A stretch of 64,000 nucleotides of DNA, taken from positions 1-64,000 of the forward strand of contig QANU01034502.1 of assembly GCA_003254905.1 (NCBI GenBank), written 5' to 3'. Below the pieces are notes generated by a model. That model saw only the letters and a list, made by a program, of their open reading frames with translations, made no database searches and was not told where the DNA came from. The position numbers were made by a program, and so were the translations under genes. Positions within the stretch are counted from its first letter, which is position 1; every line of letters starts with the position of its first letter. The DNA comes from Nissolia schottii (lineage: Eukaryota; Streptophyta; Magnoliopsida; Fabales; Fabaceae). This document shows positions 56,125 through 64,000 of this stretch, in pieces.

Positions 56125-59100
56125 CACTACAGGAAAAACGCTAGTTACCGTCGAATTTACTGTCAGAGTTTTTTTTTATTGCCGTTGGAATTTTAGTTTT
56201 CCATTAGATTTACCGTTGGAAAGTGGATCGATGGTAAAAGCCTCGATGGTAACATATTACTGTCGGATTTACATAGCCAATGGTAATTATCGTCAGTGTC
56301 GACGGATGCTAATGGCGGTCTAGGAACGGTTTGAATTGAACCTTTTACCGTTGACTAAAGCTGACGATAATAATGTTAATATTTTATTCTGTTTACCGTT
56401 GGTTACTTTCGACAGAAATTTAATGATATTTATGCATGAATTTATGACGATTTACCGTCGAAAATAACTAATGATAAGGTTCAAATTACTGTAAAAAATA
56501 ACCAACGACAGTTATGAATATTATACTTCTATTTTAAAAATATTATCATCTATATATTACTGTGGGCAATTTCTGATGGTAATGATAATTAATTTTAAAA
56601 ATATATTATTTAATTATTATTATTATGTAAATAATTAAATTAATATTTAATGCAATAAAATATATATTAAATAAATATTTAATAACATAATTTTTTTAAT
56701 TAAATAAATATTATTTCTTGCAATTGATTATTTAATAAATTATATATGAAATAAATATATAATTATTGAATTAAATAAATATTAAATTCAACACTATTTT
56801 TAGTAAATACAATCAAGAATTTAATAGTTATGTAATACCAAAACATGACATTCCATATAAAATTAAAAGGTATAATTTAAAATTTAATTAAATAGATGTA
56901 CATTTAATTAATCCAATTAATTTTTTTATTAAATATAATAAATAATTAAATAGAATATACGACCAAATATTTATCTATTTATTTTAATATATAAATAATA
57001 AATTATCCTTATAAATAATTAAATAGTAAAAATAAATTTGTGCAATAAAACTTAATAAGAAAATTACACATAATATTCAAATGAAATTGTGTTACAAATT
57101 CTCAAACAATTACATATATTATTCTAAAAGTTCACAACTGTCATTGTAGCTTTCAGAATTAAGTTCATCATCAAACTCTTCTTCTTCTTCATTATCATTG
57201 TACCCATAAATTTCTTCATCACTTGCATGTTGTTGGAGGTTAGGGAGTTCAATTATGTTAAGGTCACCATCAAATGTACTGCTAGTTAATGTGGTAGGCA
57301 ATTGAGACTCAACAATTATCGTTGTCGGGATTGGCTCAAGCAGTTGATATGCTGGATCAAATGTATTATCTGAAGATTATGTGTCATCAAACTCAATTCG
57401 ACCACTTGGTTTGCATTTCATCACAACTTTCCAACTTAATTAGCTAGCTCCTGAATAATTTACATTATAAACTTGTTTTGCTCTTTCAACAACAATGAAC
57501 ATATCATAAGCCTATACTGCCTTGTAGGATTAACCTCAATGATCTTGTAGTTGGGGTGAGTCCAAGTTCTGTTTGGATCATACTAATCACATCAGAAAAG
57601 TACAACATGATGAGATGAATCATTAGGTACATATTCTAATTCAATAATTTGTTTAAGAATTCCATACCAATCATTGGTTATTTCAGCAGCATTAAAATAT
57701 TCACCCTTAACCTAAACCCCACTATCGTTTGTCCTTTGTCCAGTTGCCCATTCAGATGTGTGAAAATTGTATTCGTTAACAAAATAAATGGGCCAACTAA
57801 TTGCTTTGTTCATAAGTCCCCATGACAAACTCATCAAGTGATAGTCGTTACTACAATGATTTTGCACCAATATAGATTTTAAAACTATGCTATATGTATG
57901 CGATTACGATAAAGGAAATTGTTCAATTGAAATATATAGTTTAAAGTTAAACACATACATAATTTGCAAACCACAAAGGAAACGTTTGATCGGAGCATTG
58001 ATCACCAAATTATTGTTGAAACATCCTATAAACACGCATCAACATAATCAACATTTTAAAAAATTGTGTATTAATAAATTAAACAAGATTACAAGAATTG
58101 ATTGAACTTATAATACGGAAGCACTTCTTCACAATTCAACAGAATAACCGAGTGAGCTGCTACCCTTTCTTGTGCATTTAACCAATAATCATTTGCCCTT
58201 CTAGCTGTGCGTTCAGTTTGATTAAAAATTGAACATGTCGACTGATTAGGCATTGCACCACGCACCATCATCGTTATGTTCTACTGTGGTTTTATTACAA
58301 TTAACATTAGCACTAAAGTAATACAAACAAAAGTAAGAAGTTTCCTTGGTTAAGAATGCCTCGTATATCGATCCCTCAACTTGAGCCCTTTTTTTCTGTT
58401 CTTTTAAACACTCCCATGCACATTTCAAGCAGATACATCCACCAATACTGAACTAGACCATACATTCGGCCTTCGCAAGCTAAATGTACAAGAAAATGCT
58501 CCATTACATCAAAAAATACAAAGGGAAACAACCTCTCAAGCGAACAAAGGATAATGGGAATGTTTTGGTCCATGAATAAGAGGTCTTCAACGTCAATAGT
58601 CGATGAGCATAAGGTTTTGAAAAACTGACTCAATTCGCTTATTGATTTCAACATGTTCTTCGGTAGTTCTCTAAATGCAATTGGAGAAGACACTACATAA
58701 ACACATGGCAGTCGTGGCTCTTTATGCCAACCAACTTCCCTTGTGCAATACAGACACATTGAATCAAGTTAGATGCATAACCGTCAGTCATTTTCAGTTC
58801 TTGTAACCAATGAGACACACTTTAAACTTGTCGCTTGTTCAGGGTGTAGCACATTTTGGGCTTCATGAAACGACTTCCAGAAATTTGTTGTAGGTTCAAC
58901 TCAGAACGTTTAAAAAACTATTTCAAAACTAGCCTTGTCTTTTCGTTGTCCTTGGTCTGATCAGTGTCCATGACAGTATGCATTATATTATCGAAAATAT
59001 TTTTTTCAATATACATAACATCTAGACAATGACAAACCAATTTATCTTTCCAATACGACAAATTCCAAAATATACTCTTCTTAGTCCAGTTATGTTCTTC

Positions 59101-59290
59101 CCGTAACCTTGAAACCTAACAATTTTGTCAATTTCAGTAATCTTCGAAAGATGTTTTACCTTTCTCAGAATCTTAGGGCCAGTTAATCTTTGTGGCGACT
59201 CTTCATTTTCAATTCTGTTCTTTAGAGAGTCATACTTACTGTTCCTAAGCGTGTGCCCGAGTTTCAAGAATACCATGTAACAATCGAACA
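56125..59290 (-). mobile_element. CACTA (En/Spm) transposon fragment with broken transposase on the minus strand
   Basis: It begins CACTACAGGAAAAACG at 56125, the CACTA terminus, followed by subterminal repeats of TACCGT(T/C)G about 56145-56510. On the minus strand, 57440-57730 resembles DUF4216 (VVLFRCDWYDPNRTWTHPNY, then VERAKQVYNVNYS). 58376-58760 resembles DUF4218 (ELPKNMLKSISELSQFFKTL, then FPFVFFDVMEHFLVHLACEG). 58930-59290 resembles the TNP2 transposase end (NWTKKSIFW-like, then CHCLDVMYIEKNIFDNIMHT). Frameshifts separate the parts. The right terminus is missing; the element stops at the MITE near 59289. Confidence 0.88.
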
Positions 59291-59431
59291 AGTGTCCTTA
59301 GGACACTTGTTAAAAAGATAAAAGCAAAGTTTTGAGCTTTTCATATTAACAATGCATTAAAGACTTAAAAATTTTAGTTTTTTAATGCAATTTTTTTATT
59401 TCCTTAATAAATGTCTTAAGAACACTCATCA
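59289..59431. mobile_element. Small MITE, ~143 bp, at the broken end of the CACTA element
   Basis: AAGTGTCCTTAGGACACTTG at the left is mirrored by TGTCTTAAGAACACTCATC at the right. Each end is itself nearly palindromic (AACAAGTGTCCT...AGGACACTTGTT). Confidence 0.6.
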
Positions 59432-60349
59432 GTAAAACTCAAATAAAATTAGCTTGGATATATGGTTAGTTTTAATAAAGACACGACATTAAATTGGATG
59501 GCGTGAGAATTGCACATGTTAAGCCCACTATCTAGGTAACCTACTTATTTTACTCGGACCAAGACAATGCGTTCAAATCATGATACCTAAGATTTATTTT
59601 ATTTATTTACAGTGTTTCTTTGTGCGCATGGACTAATTTAAATATTAGCACATCACGTTTATTTAAAAATTTGTTCTCTCTCTGAAGTGTATGATCAGAT
59701 TAGAAAAATATACTTTGTGTGGTAATTCAAACTCTAATCCTTATTTTTCTCTCTTCTCTCTCATCCTTTTTTTTTCTTCTCCTTTTTTGTGAGTATTAAA
59801 GAAGAAATTATCATAATCTTTTCTGATAGCGTCCCACCACTTTTTCTTTTTAGATATTTATAATTATTATTATATTATGGAGGCTTATGTTTCCTTTTGT
59901 GGTTTTTTTTTCTTTTATGATTGTAATTTTTTCTCCTTTTGTCGTGATTTCGTTCCCTTTTATGGGTGTTTTCTTTTCTCGTTATGAGATTTCGTTTATA
60001 GGGATCTTACATATAAGAAGTTATTCAGATCTTCGGCTAATTCATAATGAAGGGTGTATTCGTATATTATTAATGTTAAATTTAATGTATTATGTGAAAT
60101 TTATAAATGCCATATGACTGTTCTATGAATGCAATTCTTATTTTTCTTATAAAAAAGGGGTCTTACTCCAATCCCTATCAAATTCAAGGGTATCGATACC
60201 CTATGGTTATCTGCGATTACGAACTAGTTACTTTTTAACAAATCATGATCGTTGAAATATAAAGACGTACTGATACCCTTGTAAAATACTAGGGTACCGA
60301 AGGAAGAACAAAAAAAAAATATCAGATTATAAAACGGATAATGCTTACC
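59432..60349. other. Gene-free DNA
   Basis: No gene. An inverted motif AGGGTATCGATACCCTA near 60187 and related GATACCCTTGTAAAATACTAGGGTAC near 60275 suggest another small foldback remnant. A T-rich open frame at 59887-60117 has no recognisable content. Confidence 0.4.
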
Positions 60350-60357
60350 TTATATCC

Positions 60358-60919
60358 AAGGTTGTCAAACTCGAGAGTTTTAAGTAACTTCATGAAACAT
60401 TGACAAACTTAAATCGTAAACTCGACTTATAAACTCGTAAGAGTTTACGTATGTAAAAAAATATGTCATATGCAATATAATTAGGAACTAAACATGACTA
60501 AACGTCGTGTTTATAATTTTCATTGAATAATGTGAACTTTAAAATAAAATAAGTGAAAGAAAATATAATAAAATAAAACTTAATGTGTGCCACTTAATTA
60601 TTATGTTGTACTTTATTTTGTATGTGTATTACTTTATAATTCGATAAAACATAGCTCAATTATGATAAATATATAAAATTAGCTTAATAAAATCAATAGA
60701 TATTGCCTAACATTAACAAAATCAGATAAGTATCTAACAAAGTTACCAAATTTTTTACATTTTGAGTTAAACTCATAAACTCGTAGGTAGATCTTAAATC
60801 ATAATCTCACTAGTAGAATCAAGAGTTTACTTAAACTCGTACGAGTTAACTCATTTTATGTAGTAAAATCGTAAACGCTTAAGAATCTATGAGTTAACTC
60901 GAGAATTTAAACACCATTC
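60358..60919 (+). mobile_element. hAT-type MITE, copy 1, 562 bp, with 8-bp target-site duplication
   Basis: It starts AAGGTTGTCAAACTCGAGAG and ends AACACCATTC. The flanks are TTATATCC (60350-60357) and TTATGTCC (60920-60927), an 8-bp duplication with one mismatch. The ends are rich in ACTCGTA/GTTTACGAGT motifs. The same element lies inverted at 62226-62790. Confidence 0.75.
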
Positions 60920-60927
60920 TTATGTCC

Positions 60928-61861
60928 ATATCCATCACATCAATTTTCAAATCCAATAAGGATATGGGACAATTTTCTTAAAATGTATAATTAAGTAAAA
61001 GTATACACTAATAAAAAAAAGTTGGTTAAAATAAATATATGAAACTTGAAAATAGAATGAAATGAAATGTAATTTTACACATATTTTAGTACAATTCTTA
61101 GAAAAGGTCCAGAATTGTTTGGATTAATTACGAGAAATTATTTTTCTACCGTCAAAAAGAAAAATCATGCTAACTCAGTGTAACATTTAAAATATTAATT
61201 ATTTTCTCTCTTCGTTACTTTTTATACTTCCAGAATAAATCAATTGTTTTAGATACTATAGAGTGTAAATTCTTTCCTGTACTCTTTGTCTAGGGAAGAA
61301 ATTTGGCCTAAAACCACATTTTTTTATTAGTTACACTCAAAAGTGTGTCTTTTAGTATAAAAGGGAATACTTTTATTAATCAAATGCTACACTTTATAGC
61401 TTAAGGTCACCCTCAATTTAACAATCCTTCAATAAAGTGTAGCTTTAGCTTCAAAATACACTACAAAATGTGCTACACTTTTAACTAATATTACTTTTTA
61501 GCAAATGTTACACTTTTAAAGCTAATCCACCACTTTTGTGGGATAACCTAATTGAGTGTGATCTTAGGTATTGTGACGCATAATTTTTTGTCAATAAAAA
61601 TATTATCTTTAACATCTAAGGACATTTTTTATTTTAAAGTGTAATTAATAATAAGGTGGAATCTTACACCAAATTGTTGTAATGAACTCTAGCATTAGGT
61701 CAAATTTTTTTTTGTAAAGTGCAACGAGTAGTACTCAGTACTCTAATTTACAACGTTTCCTTTGTCATCATCACTTCCATAAATCAGTTCCTCTAGCACT
61801 CTCTTTATTCAAAGCACACACACTACCACTTCACTACCTTTCACAACCAAAATCAAAGAAA
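60928..61861. other. Gene-free DNA upstream of the Kunitz gene, with a repeated TACACTTT motif
   Basis: 61330-61640 has at least six copies of (G/C)TACACTTTT or its inverse AAAGTGTAGC in both orientations, like the subterminal repeats of a non-autonomous DNA transposon. The final ~120 bp (CACACACACTACCACTTCAC) should be the 5' leader of the Kunitz gene. A weak TATA-like CCATAAATCA lies about 80 bp before the ATG. Confidence 0.4.
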
Positions 61862-63214
61862 ATGAAGAGCATTGCCACCACCTTGTTTGGCTTCTTCCTT
61901 GCTTGTGCCTTCATCTCACACTTACCTTCACTCACAGCCGCATTTGTGACCGACACGGACGGCAACCCCGTTCGAAATGGAGGCGCATACCACATCCTGC
62001 CAGTTGTCAGAGGAAGAGGCGGTGGCATCGAACTCGCGGCCACCGGAAATGAGACTTGCCCACTCACTGTGGTGCAATCTCCATTTGAGCTCTCCAAAGG
62101 GATACCAACAAGAATTTCATCCGTGTTCAGAATTGCTTTCATCCACGAAGGTGATCTTGTTGGAACTTGGGAGCTTTTGACATTGGTTTTTGGGTTAATT
62201 GCTTCGAACTTGATATGTATGTTGTTATGGTTGTTAAGCTCTTGAGTTAACTCGTAAACTGGTAATTTTACTACATAAAACGATTTAACACTTATGTAAA
62301 CTCTTTTTTGGTAAACTCGTACAAGTTTAAGTAAACTCTCGATTCTACTAGCGAGTTTACGAGTTAAAATCTACCTACGAGTTTACGAGTTTACCTCAAA
62401 ATGTACAAATTTTGTAACTTGGTTATATACTTACCTAACTTTCTTTATATTAGATAATATATATTGAGTTTATTTAGCTAATATCATATATTTATTATAA
62501 TTGAGCTATGTATATAAAATAATACAAATACTTAATAAAGTATGACATAACTACTAAGTGTCATGCATTAAGGTATATTTTATGATATTTCTTTTATTAA
62601 TTTAATTTAAAGTTAACATTATGCAATTTCAATTATAAACACAATATTTAATCAAATTTTGTTACTAATTATATTGCTTATAACATATTTTTTTACGAAT
62701 GTAAACTCATACGATTTTACGAGTCGAATTTACGATTCGAGTTTACTGAGACTACACGAGTTTACTTAAACTATCGAGTTTGACAACCTTAATGTTGTAA
62801 ATTATTTTCATCTCTTAAACTAATTCAATATGAAATTTCTATGCATCTCTCACACATGAACGTGACTTTCCAACAGAATTACCGTTGGACCTCTCATTCA
62901 CTTCGGTGCCCTCTTGTTCCTCCAAGCCGTCAGAGTGGACCATTGTTGACGGTGCTCTACCAACAGGACAACCTTCTGTGAAACTCACCGGTTACAAAAA
63001 CACAGTCACTGGATCGTTCAAGATCAAGAAATCTTCTCCCCTAGACTATAAGCTCGTGTTCTGCGCTAGTAACAGCAAAGGCTGCTCAAATATTGGAATT
63101 CACATTGACGATAACGGAAAAAGGCATTTGGTTGTAACTAATAAGAATACACTCGTCGTTCATTTTAAGGAAACTAGTTCATCAGTTAATCTGCTGGAAG
63201 CATATGCTAAATGA
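61862..63214 (+). CDS. Kunitz-type trypsin inhibitor-like protein, two exons, 208 aa
   Basis: A secreted serine-protease inhibitor of the soybean trypsin inhibitor family, a seed or defence protein. Exon 1 61862-62150, exon 2 62877-63214. The phase-1 GT...CAG junction gives IHE-E-LPLDLSF, which aligns without a gap to the family. The signal peptide is about 1-26 (LPSLTA|AFVTD). The Kunitz signature VTDTDGNPVRNGGAYHI is at 29-45. Four cysteines (C66, VPSC, VFC, KGC) provide the two usual disulfides. The reactive-site region FRIAF keeps the P1 Arg90-Ile91 pair found in soybean trypsin inhibitor, so trypsin inhibition is expected. Oddly for the family, there is an intron (62151-62876), which contains a MITE. 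Reading through without splicing stops at 62245. Confidence 0.88.
62151..62876 (+). other. Intron of the Kunitz inhibitor gene (726 bp, GT-AG)
   Basis: The donor is CGAAG|GTGATC and the acceptor is TTTCCAACAG|AATTACC. Exact joining restores the family alignment. Most of the intron is the 565-bp MITE. The remaining ~160 bp has no recognisable content. The sequence around the two ends (GAAGGTGATCTT and GAACGTGACTTT) is similar, so insertion into an exon rather than a true intron is an alternative. Confidence 0.7.
62226..62790 (-). mobile_element. hAT-type MITE, copy 2, 565 bp, inside the Kunitz intron
   Basis: Read on the minus strand it starts AAGGTTGTCAAACTCGATAG and ends near ACAACCATA. It is homologous along its length to 60358-60919. 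The flanks are TATGTTGT (62218-62225) and AATGTTGT (62791-62798), 7 of 8 matching. It is in opposite orientation to copy 1. Confidence 0.78.
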
Positions 63215-63284
63215 AAAATCTTGTGCTTTCCTAAAGTGAGTAAGATGTACTAGACAGGCTTTCCTTGTGATAAGTGCATCACTA

Positions 63285-63290
63285 AATAAA
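63285..63290 (+). terminator. Polyadenylation signal AATAAA of the Kunitz inhibitor gene
   Basis: AATAAA lies about 70 bp after the stop codon, followed by T-rich DNA, a usual plant 3' end. Confidence 0.55.
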
Positions 63291-64000
63291 AGTTTATGTT
63301 TTAAGGGTCTTTCTCGTCTTTTACCTTTCGTATCTTTGTTTAGAAAGCTTTTTAAGTTTTGGTGATTCGGTTGTAGTTTTAAGTGTGGGTATACATTCTT
63401 ACATCAGTTAAATTTGAACTTAGGGATGATAATTCCTTCTCTACTCCCTTTTTTAGGGGATGAATTTAGACCCTTTTAAAAAAAAAAAGTCTTGGTCTGA
63501 AATCGCACAGACTCATACAGATGTAAATTTTTTTCAGGAACATATTATGGAGGTAAATCTTTTTGGGGGAAGTATATACATGTAATAAATCCTATTGTAC
63601 CTAGGTTGTTATTAGTATAATTGACAATTTCAAATCCATCAGTTCCACTTTGCTTTGCTTTTTCGCACTCATTCAAGAAGGTTTATGAGATGAAATTTCA
63701 GGCAAAACTATTGGGTCATACAAATAGTAAAGTAAAAAGGTGTTTGTTGTTACATTAAATATTGGATCATTACATTAAATGTACAAATAAAAAAATACTT
63801 TTTTTTTATAAAATTACAATTAGGTACATAATAACTTACTTATAAAAAAAATGTGTTTGAATATAAAAAAATAATTTTTTGAAAACGATAAATTTTATTG
63901 TGGCAAAAATAGAAAATTACTTTATATTATTTTTTAATTAAAATTAATTTAATTATATGTATATTTAATAAAAATCAATTTTAATAAAATACAAATATAT
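63291..64000. other. Gene-free AT-rich end of the window
   Basis: No coding frame or repeat structure recognised beyond A/T runs. Confidence 0.4.

Noticed and set aside
59887..60117. 76-codon hydrophobic frame
   Set aside because: T-rich DNA read as Phe/Ile/Val, with no family resemblance and no gene context.

Overview
The window is plant nuclear DNA, and its contents fit a legume, most likely soybean or a close relative (inference). The evidence is genes split by GT-AG introns, a chloroplast-targeted enzyme, a Kunitz trypsin-inhibitor gene, a CC-NB-LRR resistance-gene cluster, and a typical legume load of copia, gypsy, LINE, Helitron, CACTA, Mutator, hAT and Stowaway remnants. Nothing prokaryotic, no CRISPR array and no RNA gene was recognised.

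Layout. 1-24.5 kb is a segmentally duplicated NLR cluster. Positions 1-4227 (decayed copia element, spacer, small membrane-protein gene on the minus strand) recur at 12564-17055. Two full, intronless CC-NB-LRR genes lie at 4816-7392 and 20637-23225. A third copy survives only as its first ~21 codons at 17166. Between that remnant and the second full NLR lies a truncated copy (18420-20293) of the 3' part of the neighbouring SEC23 gene, so a duplication breakpoint fell inside a SEC23 intron. 25297-39402 (minus strand) is a complete 12-exon SEC23 gene for a COPII inner-coat subunit of 762 residues, rebuilt here exon by exon. Its 14-kb length comes from introns filled with LINE, hAT, Stowaway and other repeats, and one intron uses a GC-AG boundary.

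39.4-47.9 kb holds a gypsy-like LTR stretch, a LINE RNase H fragment, one small two-membrane-span protein gene (42917-43315) and a decayed Helitron PIF1-type helicase. 47915-54319 is a nine-exon plastid NAD(P)-binding Rossmann-fold (atypical SDR) gene of 345 residues. 54.5-59.3 kb is a gypsy LTR plus gag start cut by a CACTA transposon with a broken transposase on the minus strand. 61862-63214 is a Kunitz-type protease-inhibitor gene with an unusual intron that carries a hAT-type MITE. A second copy of that MITE lies in inverted orientation 1.5 kb upstream.

The functional genes are unrelated (immune receptors, vesicle coat, plastid oxidoreductase-like protein, protease inhibitor). The main story is structural: tandem duplication and decay of an NLR locus that took part of SEC23 with it. 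I saw no clear new molecular system. The most unusual points are the NLR/SEC23 duplication junction, the intron-containing Kunitz gene, a twice-retained small membrane-protein gene, and a 20-bp periodic GCTGAGCGG array inserted in one copia copy.
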